DNA of 39,293 bases from NCBI GenBank assembly GCA_027858315.1, contig JAQICV010000037.1:1-39293 (forward strand), written 5' to 3'. The stretch comes from Candidatus Woesearchaeota archaeon (GTDB lineage Archaea > Nanobdellota > Nanobdellia > Woesearchaeales > UBA583). Positions 15,120-22,517 of this stretch are shown here, piece by piece. Under the pieces are notes generated by a model. That model had not been told where the DNA came from and made no database searches. It was given only the letters and a program-made list of their open reading frames with translations. The position numbers and the translations under genes are program-made. Each line of letters starts with the position of its first letter. Position 1 is the stretch's first letter.

Positions 15120-17996
15120 TTAAAACATTTCTTTCAAGAATTTCCCTGTATGAGATTTCTTATTCTTAGTGATTTCTTTTGGAGTACCAATTGCAATAAT
15201 TTCTCCTCCTCCATCTCCTCCTTCATACCCCAAATCTATAACATAATCTGAGCACTTAATAACATCTAAATTATGTTCTATTATGTAAATAGAATTTCCC
15301 TTATCAACAAGCCTATTAATAACTCCAATTAATTTATTTACATCTTCAAAATGAAGCCCAGTTGTAGGTTCATCCAAGATATAAATTGTATGACCTTTCT
15401 TGAATTTCGCAAGTTCTTTTGTAAGTTTAATTCTTTGAGATTCACCACCGGATAAAGTAGTTGATGCTTGACCTAATTTAATATAACCTAATCCAACATC
15501 AAATAGAGTTTGAATTTTTCTATTAATCGAAGAATGATTCTCAAAAAAAGGAAGAGCTGTCTCAACATCCATATCTAAAATCTCAGCAATATTTTTCCCT
15601 TTATATAAAATTTCAAGAGTGTCTTTATTATATCTCTTACCTCTGCAAGTCTCACACTCAACATAAACATCTGGCAAGAAATTCATCTCAATTTTAATCA
15701 TACCATCTCCAGAGCAAGTCTCACATCTACCACCTTTAACATTAAAAGAGAACCTTCCTTGTTTGTATCCTCGAGCTTTAGATTCTTTTAAATTGGAGAA
15801 TATAGTTCTAATATCATCAAACACTTTAACATAAGTAGCAGGATTAGACCTTGGAGTTTTCCCAATTGGGGACTGATCAATTACAATAATATTTTGAGCA
15901 TCTTCAGGAACAATTATTTTCTCATGTTCTCCCATATTCTCATAAACTTGCCCAAAATGTTTCTTTAAAGCAGGCATTAAAGTTTGAGTAATTAAACTAG
16001 ATTTTCCTGACCCAGAAACTCCTGTAATTGAACACAGAATCTTGGTAGGTAATTTAACATCAACATTTTTCAAATTATTCTCTTTAGCTCCATAAATTTC
16101 AATGTAATCTTTAATTTCTCTTAGTCTTTCAGGAACAGCAATCTTCTTCTTTCCTGATAAATACTCTCCAGTTAAACTCTTAGGATTTTTAGCAATTTCA
16201 TTAGGCGTTCCTGCTGCAACAATATGGCCTCCATGAACTCCTGCTCCTGGACCAATATCTATAACATAATCTGCTGCTCTAATAGTTTCTTCATCATGCT
16301 CAACAACAATTAAAGTATTTCCAACATCACGAAGTCTATGCAGAGTTCCAATTAATTTTTCATTATCTCTTTGATGAAGTCCAATTGAAGGCTCATCCAA
16401 AATATACAAAACTCCCATTAAATTAGAACCAATTTGTGTTGCAAGTCTAATTCTTTGAGCCTCTCCACCTGATAAAGTTCCCGCTCTTCTAGACAAAGTT
16501 AGATAACCTAATCCAACATTAAATAAAAATGATAATCTCTCATTAATTTCTTTTAGAATTTGTTTTGCAATAAATTTTTCTTTATCACTAAGCGTTGATT
16601 CAAGATTTAAGAAAAATTCTACAGCATTTTTAATACTCAAGTCAGTAATTCCAATAATAGATTTATCACTAACTTTAACACTCAAAATTGTATCTTTTAA
16701 TCTCTTGCCTAAGCAAGTAGGGCATCCTGATGAGATCATAAATTTTTCAATAGCAACCTTTCTCCAATCTGAATCCGTTTGTTTGTATAAACGATTAGTT
16801 TGAGGTATGATTCCTTCCCAACCTTTCTCCATATCCATATTGGCTCCATTAGACCATGTTCCGTTAATTGGTTCATCTGTTCCATAAAGCAATATTTCTA
16901 GTTGCTTTTCAGAAAAATTTTCAATAGGAGTCCAAACATCAAATTTAAATTTTTTACCAACTACTGCAAGTTGTTGAGCTCTCCATGATAAATCCATCTT
17001 ACCATAAACTGAAATCGCGTTCTCCATTATATTCAATGATTTATCAGGAATAACAAGGTCTGCAGAGATTTCCATTTGTTGACCTAAACCTAAACAAGTA
17101 GGGCAAGCACCAAAAGGCGAATTGAATGAAAAATGTCTTGGCTCAAGTTCTTCAAAAACAACTTCAGGATGATTAGGGCAAGCTCCAAAAGTTGAGTATA
17201 GAGTTTCTCCAAAACCTCTTTGTAATTCTTTCTTTGCAGACTTATTACTTACTTTTAATTTTTCTTCTTCTTCAATATCTAAAATAACTACAGTTCCTTT
17301 ACCAAATTTTAGTGCCTGTTCAACACTATCAGTAATCCTTTGTCTTTCATCATCACTAACAATAATTCTATCAACGACAGCTTCGATGTAGTGTTTTTCA
17401 TATCTAACAAGTTTCACTTCATCTTTAACTGAATCTAAATCATAAATTGACCCATCAACTCTAACTCTAGAAAATCCTTCTTTTTTTAAATCATCAAAAA
17501 CTTTCTCATAAGTTCCTTTAAGACCACGAACAATTGGAGATAAAATTATAATCTTTTTACCTATATCAGAAAGAACTAAATTAACAATATTCTCAGCACT
17601 TTGTGGTTTAATTGAGCTATTACACTTTGGACAATAAGAAGTTCCAACTCTTGCAAAAAGGAGTCTTAAATAATCATAAATTTCAGTTACTGTTCCAACA
17701 GTTGAACGCGGATTTTTCGAAGTAGTTTTCTGTTCAATAGAAATAGCAGGACTTAAACCTTCAATACTATCTAAATCTGGTTTTTTCATAAGTCCTAAAA
17801 ATTGTCTTGCATAAGCACTCAAAGATTCAACATATCGTCTTTGTCCTTCAGCATAAATTGTATCAAATGCAAGTGTTGATTTTCCTGATCCTGAAATTCC
17901 TGTAATTACAATGAATTTATCTCTTGGAAATTCTATATTGATATTCTTCAAATTGTGTTCTCTAGCTCCTTTTACAATAATATTTTTAGTTGTCAT
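15120..17996 (-). CDS. uvrA: Excinuclease ABC subunit A (UvrA)
   Basis: UvrA is the dimeric ABC-ATPase that finds helix-distorting lesions and loads UvrB. At 958 aa it is full length (bacterial forms about 940). Visible elements: Walker A ITGISGSGKSTLAFD (about 32-46); a zinc module with CPKC and CPNH...FGACPTCLGLG; the first ABC signature LSGGEAQRIRLA with Walker B LYILDEPSIGLHQRD; the second Walker A ITGVSGSGKSSL; a zinc finger GRCETCSGDG...CETCRGKRYN; and the second signature LSGGESQRIKLT with YILDEPTTGLHFED. In the first zinc module the second ligand position is His (CPNH), as in some other UvrA proteins. No TATA box lies at the leaderless distance from ATG 17996. Instead a short ORF overlaps its start by ATGA. 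Confidence 0.98.
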   Translation of the reverse strand: MTTKNIIVKGAREHNLKNINIEFPRDKFIVITGISGSGKSTLAFDTIYAEGQRRYVESLSAYARQFLGLMKKPDLDSIEGLSPAISIEQKTTSKNPRSTVGTVTEIYDYLRLLFARVGTSYCPKCNSSIKPQSAENIVNLVLSDIGKKIIILSPIVRGLKGTYEKVFDDLKKEGFSRVRVDGSIYDLDSVKDEVKLVRYEKHYIEAVVDRIIVSDDERQRITDSVEQALKFGKGTVVILDIEEEEKLKVSNKSAKKELQRGFGETLYSTFGACPNHPEVVFEELEPRHFSFNSPFGACPTCLGLGQQMEISADLVIPDKSLNIMENAISVYGKMDLSWRAQQLAVVGKKFKFDVWTPIENFSEKQLEILLYGTDEPINGTWSNGANMDMEKGWEGIIPQTNRLYKQTDSDWRKVAIEKFMISSGCPTCLGKRLKDTILSVKVSDKSIIGITDLSIKNAVEFFLNLESTLSDKEKFIAKQILKEINERLSFLFNVGLGYLTLSRRAGTLSGGEAQRIRLATQIGSNLMGVLYILDEPSIGLHQRDNEKLIGTLHRLRDVGNTLIVVEHDEETIRAADYVIDIGPGAGVHGGHIVAAGTPNEIAKNPKSLTGEYLSGKKKIAVPERLREIKDYIEIYGAKENNLKNVDVKLPTKILCSITGVSGSGKSSLITQTLMPALKKHFGQVYENMGEHEKIIVPEDAQNIIVIDQSPIGKTPRSNPATYVKVFDDIRTIFSNLKESKARGYKQGRFSFNVKGGRCETCSGDGMIKIEMNFLPDVYVECETCRGKRYNKDTLEILYKGKNIAEILDMDVETALPFFENHSSINRKIQTLFDVGLGYIKLGQASTTLSGGESQRIKLTKELAKFKKGHTIYILDEPTTGLHFEDVNKLIGVINRLVDKGNSIYIIEHNLDVIKCSDYVIDLGYEGGDGGGEIIAIGTPKEITKNKKSHTGKFLKEMF

Positions 17997-18076
17997 TTTC
18001 CTACTATGTATAAAAATGAAGAAATTCCCTTAGAATTTCTAGACAAAGCAGAACTATGTTCTTTACTTTGTGTCAT
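17993..18076 (-). other. Possible 27-codon upstream ORF coupled to uvrA
   Basis: On the minus strand ATG 18076 opens a 27-codon frame (starts MTQSKEHSSALSR, ends YIVGK). Its TGA overlaps the uvrA ATG as ATGA, the arrangement used for translational coupling elsewhere in this window. A TATA-like TTTATAGA (18108-18115) would start transcription about 9 bases before it. The peptide itself resembles nothing I know. It could be a chance open frame. Confidence 0.35.
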
Positions 18077-18107
18077 TTTTGTTATAAATTCTATGAAAGA
18101 ATTAAGC

Positions 18108-18115
18108 TCTATAAA
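18108..18115 (-). promoter_or_regulatory. Candidate TATA element for the uvrA transcript
   Basis: Minus-strand TTTATAGA. The predicted start near 18085 gives a leader of about 90 nt before uvrA. Other TATA-like sequences occur at 18083-18090 and 18132-18139, so the choice is uncertain. Confidence 0.3.
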
Positions 18116-18174
18116 TACTAGCTACTTTATATTTATAAATATAGGGTTTGTTATTCGAACTTCAATCAAAAAAC

Positions 18175-18182
18175 TTTATATA
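18175..18182 (+). promoter_or_regulatory. TATA box of the MATE transporter gene
   Basis: TTTATATA, centre 28.5 bases before GTG 18207. It supports a leaderless GTG start. Confidence 0.55.
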
Positions 18183-18206
18183 TCAAAATCCATAATTTAT
18201 AATATA

Positions 18207-19541
18207 GTGAAAAATGAATCAAGTTTTTTAGGAAAAGAAAAAGTATCAAAACTTTTATTTAAACTCTCAATGCCTTCTGTAGTTGCAATGGTTGTAATGA
18301 GTCTTTTTCAAATTGTAGATACAATATATGTTAGTCGAGGTATAGGTTCATTAGGAATAGCAGGAATCACTATTGGATTTCCTATTATAATGTTTTTAAT
18401 GGCAATTGCTCAGATGTTTGGAGTAGGAGTGTCTTCAATAGTATCAAGGGCTCTTGGGTCAAATGATTTAGAAAAGGCTAAGCAAACTATAGGTAATTAT
18501 ATATCAATAATGTTTCTAACAAGTCTTTTCTTCATAATATTAGGAAATTATTTTATCGACCCAATGCTATATTTCTTTGGAGCAACTCCAGACATATTTC
18601 CATATGCAAAAGATTATCTACAAATATTATTTTATGGTATATTTTTTTTGATGTTTGCAATGTCAGCAAATAATATAATTAGAGCTCAAGGTCATGCAAA
18701 AATCTCAATGGGAGTTATGCTCTCATCAGCTCTTGCAAACATTATTATAACACCTATTTTTATATTTGGATTGGATATGGGAATGAAAGGTGCAGCATAT
18801 GGTACTATTATTTCATATTTGTTTTCAAGTCTAGGAGTAATTATTTATTATTTTAGTGATTATAATAGTATTAAACTTTCATTTAAAGATTTAAAATTCA
18901 ATAAGATTATAATCTCAGAGACAATTGCAATTGGATTATCTTCATTTGCTCGTCAAGTATCTATGGCTATAATGATTCTAGTAGTAAATAACTTATTAGT
19001 AATATATGGAACAAATACAACTATTGCAGCATATGGAATTATTACTAGAGTTATGATGTTTTTAGTAATGCCTATGTTTGGAATGGTTTTGGGAATGCAG
19101 CCAATTGTAGGATATAATCATGGAGCTAAAAAACCTCAAAGAGTTATTGAAGCAATTAAACTTTCATCATATTCAGTCTCTTTAGTTGGATTATTTTCAT
19201 TTAGTATAATAATGTTATTCCCAAATTTTGTAGCATCACTTTTTACATCAGATATTCAACTACTAGAGGCTACTGCATCAATACTGAGAACTGTATTCTT
19301 GGTATTTCCAATTGTTGGAATATATTTAATCGCAGGAGGAGTATATCAATCACTAGGTAAAGTAAAACCAGCATTATTAATATCTCTACTAAGGCAAGTA
19401 ATACTATTTATTCCTTTAGTAATCATTTTTTCATATTATTTTGGTCTAGCTGGAATTTGGTTTGCATTTCCTATATCTGATTTAATTGCAGGAATAGTTG
19501 CAATATTCTTTTTAAGAAAAGAGACTCAAGCAGTTCTATAA
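18207..19541 (+). CDS. MATE-family multidrug efflux transporter
   Basis: A 444-aa polytopic membrane protein (about 12 helices) of the MATE branch of the MOP superfamily. It exports organic cations or drugs in exchange for Na+ or H+. Recognisable pieces are LLFKLSMPSVVAMVVMSLFQ, IVDTIYVSRGIGSLGIAGI, NNIIRAQGHAKISMGVMLSS and, in the second half, MPMFGMVLGMQPIVGYNHGA, with YQSLGKVKPALLISLLRQV near the end. The frame is open much further upstream, into uvrA, but the conserved protein begins just before FLGKEKVSKLL. I therefore use GTG 18207, which lies at leaderless distance from a TATA box and gives the normal family length. It is divergent from uvrA. Confidence 0.93.
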   Translation: MKNESSFLGKEKVSKLLFKLSMPSVVAMVVMSLFQIVDTIYVSRGIGSLGIAGITIGFPIIMFLMAIAQMFGVGVSSIVSRALGSNDLEKAKQTIGNYISIMFLTSLFFIILGNYFIDPMLYFFGATPDIFPYAKDYLQILFYGIFFLMFAMSANNIIRAQGHAKISMGVMLSSALANIIITPIFIFGLDMGMKGAAYGTIISYLFSSLGVIIYYFSDYNSIKLSFKDLKFNKIIISETIAIGLSSFARQVSMAIMILVVNNLLVIYGTNTTIAAYGIITRVMMFLVMPMFGMVLGMQPIVGYNHGAKKPQRVIEAIKLSSYSVSLVGLFSFSIIMLFPNFVASLFTSDIQLLEATASILRTVFLVFPIVGIYLIAGGVYQSLGKVKPALLISLLRQVILFIPLVIIFSYYFGLAGIWFAFPISDLIAGIVAIFFLRKETQAVL

Positions 19542-19550
19542 ATCAAAACT

Positions 19551-19558
19551 TTTATTAA
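19551..19558 (+). promoter_or_regulatory. TATA box of the DEDD-nuclease-like gene
   Basis: TTTATTAA, centre 25.5 bases before ATG 19580. It lies just after the MATE stop codon. Confidence 0.5.
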
Positions 19559-19579
19559 TTCTTTTCTTTATTATCATTT

Positions 19580-20119
19580 ATGCAAGGACATTATTTTGAT
19601 ATAGAAACTTATTCTCCTGGTGAATTCCCAAACCCTGAAACGGATAAGATTATAACAATTCAATTCCAGAAATTTGATTTAAAAACTGGAGAAAAGATAG
19701 GAAAATTACAAATTCTAAAAGAATGGGAAGATGGTGAAGAAGAGATAGTAAAATTCATACATAAATGGTTCTTTACAAGAAATCCTTGGCAATTCATTCC
19801 AGTAGGATTCAATTTATTATATGAGTGGAAATTTCTATCAGTAAAATTCAAAAAATACAATCTAGAAACATTTGATGTAGGCCACTATCTTGAGAAATAT
19901 CCTCAAGTGGATTTAAAATTCTTAGCAATAATAAAAAGAGGTGAATTTGTAGGCGCATCACTCTCATCAATTTCATCAAAAGAAGAAGATGGAAGCGTAA
20001 TTGCTGGATATTACGAGAATAAAGAATACAATAAAATATTAAACTACATTGAAATAGAAACAAATGGGTTCATAGAACTATACAACAAAATATCTAAAAA
20101 TATTGATGAGATTTTATAA
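19580..20119 (+). CDS. DEDD-type (RNase H-like) 3'-5' exonuclease-like protein
   Basis: The 179-aa protein has the order of motifs of DEDD exonucleases related to the proofreading domain of DNA polymerase B. ExoI is YFDIETYSPGE (D-x-E). ExoII is VGFNLLYEW, where the usual N-x3-D reads N-x3-E. ExoIII is NYIEIET, where Y-x3-D reads Y-x3-E. These acidic residues bind the two catalytic metals. Two Asp-to-Glu changes are conservative but unusual, so activity is uncertain. The size matches a stand-alone nuclease domain. A TATA box sits at leaderless distance. The gene converges on ncsA, and the two stop codons overlap by 6 bases (20114-20119). Confidence 0.7.
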   Translation: MQGHYFDIETYSPGEFPNPETDKIITIQFQKFDLKTGEKIGKLQILKEWEDGEEEIVKFIHKWFFTRNPWQFIPVGFNLLYEWKFLSVKFKKYNLETFDVGHYLEKYPQVDLKFLAIIKRGEFVGASLSSISSKEEDGSVIAGYYENKEYNKILNYIEIETNGFIELYNKISKNIDEIL

Positions 20120-21046
20120 TTTCAAAATTTTCTCTTGCATCTCGCAAGTATTACAAACTTTTCTTTGTGAAGGCTCACTACATTTACTACAATAAGAGAC
20201 TCCAGAGCCTTCCTCATCAATGAATTTCTCCTTTAGCTTGTCTTGTACTTCAAGATAGAATTTAACTGCTGAAGACTTAACTCCTTTATGTTCATCTTCT
20301 AACTTATTAATCATTTCACCGATATTTGCTCTAAAAGAACCTCTCGCATAAGGACACTCATCATAACCAACATCAAAACCTTTAAGAACAGTATATAATC
20401 GAATCTCCTTCTCAGACATTAAGTATAGTGGTTTAACTCTAGGAATAAATTTATCATCTGAAACAACCCCGTTATGGGGTCCTAAACGAGTCAAAATCTT
20501 AAAATTATTCTTAAAAATATTAAGTAGAATAGATTGCGCCTCATCATCTAAATTATGTCCTGTAACAACTTTTGTTGCTCCTAATTCACGAGCTCCAGTA
20601 TTAAGTGCTGTTCTTCTAAAAGTTCCACAAGTATTGCAAGGAGAAATATTTGTATTTTCTAATTTTTTAACACTCTCATCAACAGTTAATCCGAATTGTT
20701 CTTTATATGAATTGATATGTAATTCAACACCCAAATTAGAACAAAAATCTTTTAGAAATTCAAGAGTATGTTCTCTATAATCTGCAATACCCTCATCAAT
20801 TGCTAATGCAGTAATATTTTTTTGCAAATTTACTTTAGATAAATATTTATGTGTAAGATACAAAACAGTAATTGAATCTTTTCCGCCAGAAACTGCAACA
20901 ACTAATTTATCATTAACATCAAAAAGTTCAAATTTTCGCATAGTTTTGAAAACTTTGCCTTCAAAATACTTGATGAAACAGAGTTTACACAATGTCTTAT
21001 TAGGTAATTTAAATACGGGGTTCTCAATACATCTAGTGCAAGCCAT
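20114..21046 (-). CDS. ncsA: tRNA 2-thiouridine synthesis protein (NcsA/TtuA/Ctu1 family)
   Basis: This adenylating tRNA thiolase activates a uridine (U34 or U54) with ATP and exchanges oxygen for sulfur. The 310-aa chain has an N-terminal zinc motif CTRC...LCKLC with the family phrase KYFEGKVFKT, the PP-loop VVAVSGGKDSITVLY, catalytic cysteines in SPCNTCGTFRR, GHNLDDEAQSILLN, the third conserved Cys in DECPYARGSFR, and a C-terminal zinc motif CSKC...CNTC. All expected cysteines are present, including those that hold the Fe-S cluster in TtuA. Whether it modifies position 34 (NcsA) or 54 (TtuA) cannot be read here. The promoter TATA (21068-21075) lies inside one copy of a 28-bp repeat. Confidence 0.93.
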   Translation of the reverse strand: MACTRCIENPVFKLPNKTLCKLCFIKYFEGKVFKTMRKFELFDVNDKLVVAVSGGKDSITVLYLTHKYLSKVNLQKNITALAIDEGIADYREHTLEFLKDFCSNLGVELHINSYKEQFGLTVDESVKKLENTNISPCNTCGTFRRTALNTGARELGATKVVTGHNLDDEAQSILLNIFKNNFKILTRLGPHNGVVSDDKFIPRVKPLYLMSEKEIRLYTVLKGFDVGYDECPYARGSFRANIGEMINKLEDEHKGVKSSAVKFYLEVQDKLKEKFIDEEGSGVSYCSKCSEPSQRKVCNTCEMQEKILKL

Positions 21047-21060
21047 AATAGAAATAATTA

Positions 21061-21088
21061 AAAGTTATTTATAAAATTAAAGAAAAAA
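21061..21088. repeat. 28-bp direct repeat, copy 1 (ncsA promoter)
   Basis: Identical to 21520-21547 over 28 bases. Read on the minus strand it is a T6 run followed by TTTATAAATAAC, a joined terminator-plus-TATA module. The TATA at 21068-21075 is centred 25.5 bases before the ncsA ATG (21046). Confidence 0.75.
21068..21075 (-). promoter_or_regulatory. TATA box of ncsA
   Basis: Palindromic TTTATAAA, centre 25.5 bases before ATG 21046. Part of the duplicated 28-bp element. Confidence 0.55.
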
Positions 21089-21091
21089 CAC

Positions 21092-21493
21092 TTAACCTAA
21101 TTTCATAATATACTGAAGATTATCTTTAAATGTATATTTTAAGTCTTCAGGAATCTTTTCAAAGAAATCTCTATATAAATTTCTTAGTTCTATTAAGTAT
21201 TTTTGAGAATCTATATCATTAGGTTTTTTAGTTAATTCATCACAAAATTGTAAATGAAATTTTAACAATTTTAGATATTCTTCAAAATAAGGTTTAATTT
21301 CATTTACATTTATGTATACATTTGGATTTTTGAAAAACACTCTCTCTTCATTTGTAAATAAACGACTTAAAATGTCTCTTATTGGAGTAAATGTAATTAA
21401 ATATGTATTTGTTTTTGAAGATTCATATTCATTAATTGCATTTGCAAGTCCAATAATTAGTTTATTAAATAGGCCTTCGGCTTTATTTTCCAT
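21092..21493 (-). CDS. Hypothetical helical protein, 133 aa, flanked by direct repeats
   Basis: I do not recognise a family. The protein is all-helical and cytosolic, with an aromatic-rich middle (NPNVYINVNEIKPYFEEYLK) and no motif I can name. It sits between tbp and ncsA, bracketed by two identical 28-bp repeats (21061-21088 and 21520-21547). This suggests a one-gene insertion or a duplication of the promoter module. Its nearest TATA box (21515-21522) is centred 25.5 bases before ATG 21493, giving a leaderless start, and another lies inside the repeat further upstream. Confidence 0.7.
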   Translation of the reverse strand: MENKAEGLFNKLIIGLANAINEYESSKTNTYLITFTPIRDILSRLFTNEERVFFKNPNVYINVNEIKPYFEEYLKLLKFHLQFCDELTKKPNDIDSQKYLIELRNLYRDFFEKIPEDLKYTFKDNLQYIMKLG

Positions 21494-21514
21494 AATTATC
21501 TTAGAAAAAAATAC

Positions 21515-21522
21515 TTTATAAA
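21515..21522 (-). promoter_or_regulatory. TATA box of the 133-aa gene
   Basis: Palindromic TTTATAAA, centre 25.5 bases before ATG 21493. A second TATA (21527-21534) within the 28-bp repeat lies 37.5 bases upstream. Confidence 0.5.
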
Positions 21523-21547
21523 GTTATTTATAAAATTAAAGAAAAAA
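21520..21547. repeat. 28-bp direct repeat, copy 2 (after tbp)
   Basis: Perfect copy of 21061-21088, 459 bp away. On the minus strand it follows the tbp stop codon, so its T6 run may end the EF-1 beta/tbp transcript, and its TATA may help drive the next gene. Confidence 0.75.
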
Positions 21548-21555
21548 TATATATT

Positions 21556-22131
21556 TTATTTGGCTTCTTCTATTTCTTTGTAATTCTTCACATCATGCTT
21601 CTTAAGAATAATTAACAAGTTCTTAATTGCAATATGTACATCTTTATCGGATTTAGTACCAGTACAAACAATCTTTCCGTTTCCAAAAATTAAAAATGTT
21701 GCTCCAGTCTCATCATGAATTTTAAATACTAAACCTGGGAATTGTTCAGGTTCATACTCTACATTAGTTAATTTAATTGCAATCTCATTTAAATCAAGTT
21801 TCATGTTAATATCTGAAGATGCTACAATATTTTCAACCCTAACTTTAGGTTTAATTGTAATAGTAATATCAACTTTCTTCATATATTCAATTAATTTTTG
21901 GATAGCTAATTCAACTTCTTCAAGTGACTTAGTTCCTGTACATACAACTTTACCTGATGAAAAAATTAGAAAAGAGGCCTTAGGCTCTCTAATTTTCATA
22001 ATTAATCCTGGGAATTGTTCAGGATTATACTCTGTGTTTGGCAGATCCATAATTAATCTCTCTAAAGGAATTTTGTGATCTAGAGAAGTTGAAATCACAA
22101 CATTTACAATTTTCGTATTTAGTTCGCTCAT
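21556..22131 (-). CDS. tbp: TATA-box-binding protein (TBP)
   Basis: The archaeal general transcription factor that bends TATA boxes and recruits TFB and RNA polymerase. The 191 aa form the expected saddle of two direct repeats. Repeat 1 has PNTEYNPEQFPGLIMKI, then FLIFSSGKVVCTGTKS. Repeat 2 has NVEYEPEQFPGLVFKI, then FLIFGNGKIVCTGTKS. The C-terminal tail is short and mildly acidic (KEIEEAK), as in other archaea. The gene begins 9 bases after the EF-1 beta stop, with no TATA box at the leaderless distance, so the two are probably co-transcribed. It is the likely reader of the TTTATAAA elements listed throughout this window. Confidence 0.98.
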   Translation of the reverse strand: MSELNTKIVNVVISTSLDHKIPLERLIMDLPNTEYNPEQFPGLIMKIREPKASFLIFSSGKVVCTGTKSLEEVELAIQKLIEYMKKVDITITIKPKVRVENIVASSDINMKLDLNEIAIKLTNVEYEPEQFPGLVFKIHDETGATFLIFGNGKIVCTGTKSDKDVHIAIKNLLIILKKHDVKNYKEIEEAK

Positions 22132-22140
22132 TTTTTTGTT

Positions 22141-22419
22141 TTACCCAAATGCTCTACTCATTGCTTCAACAATAACATCACCAATCTCTTCAAGCTCTTT
22201 TAATTGTTCTTCTAATGCTTCAGAACCACAATTTTCATTTACGCTTAAATTAATTTTAACAGCTTTCAAACCAAAACCAACTTCATGTTCTTCAACTGAG
22301 TTAATTTTAACTGATTCATCATATGCCAAAACTGTTTCTTTAGTCACTTTCTCTAATTGAGAATACTCTACTTCGCCGTCTTCAGGCATTACTCTATATG
22401 TTACTATCATCATTGCCAT
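22141..22419 (-). CDS. ef1b: Elongation factor 1-beta (aEF-1B)
   Basis: The nucleotide exchange factor that recycles EF-1A from GDP to GTP during translation. At 92 aa it matches the compact archaeal form, which has only the C-terminal catalytic ferredoxin-like domain. Recognisable segments are IVTYRVMPEDGEV, the conserved turn EEHEVGFGLKAVKINL, and the final acidic helix LEEIGDVIVEAMSRAFG. The N-terminus could start at any of three Met (MAMM). ATG 22419 is favoured by a TATA box 25.5 bases upstream. Two more TATA-like boxes lie upstream, which fits strong expression. tbp follows in the same operon. Confidence 0.95.
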   Translation of the reverse strand: MAMMIVTYRVMPEDGEVEYSQLEKVTKETVLAYDESVKINSVEEHEVGFGLKAVKINLSVNENCGSEALEEQLKELEEIGDVIVEAMSRAFG

Positions 22420-22440
22420 TTTTTTAATAAATTTGTTTTA

Positions 22441-22474
22441 CTTATAAATGGTTTATAAAGGGGTATTTATAAAG
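22441..22474 (-). promoter_or_regulatory. Three stacked TATA boxes upstream of EF-1 beta
   Basis: Minus-strand TTTATAAG (22441-22448), TTTATAAA (22452-22459) and TTTATAAA (22466-22473). The nearest is centred about 25.5 bases before ATG 22419. The others would start transcripts with leaders of about 10-25 nt. Confidence 0.5.
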
Positions 22475-22517
22475 CTTACGATTTCTAAAGTTTTTTATGG
22501 AAATAAATATAGACAAT

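Noticed and set aside
17955-18206. N-terminal extension of the MATE transporter frame into uvrA
   Set aside because: It overlaps uvrA, would run through the MATE TATA box and exceeds the normal family length. GTG 18207 fits promoter spacing and homology.
18207-19541. MATE transporter as the flippase (Wzx) of the glycan locus
   Set aside because: It is in the same MOP superfamily, but the sequence matches drug-efflux MATE proteins and it lies about 9 kb from the locus, next to uvrA.
22136-22360. Plus-strand frame opposite EF-1 beta
   Set aside because: It is the antisense of a clearly conserved EF-1 beta gene and is Ser/Thr-rich low complexity.
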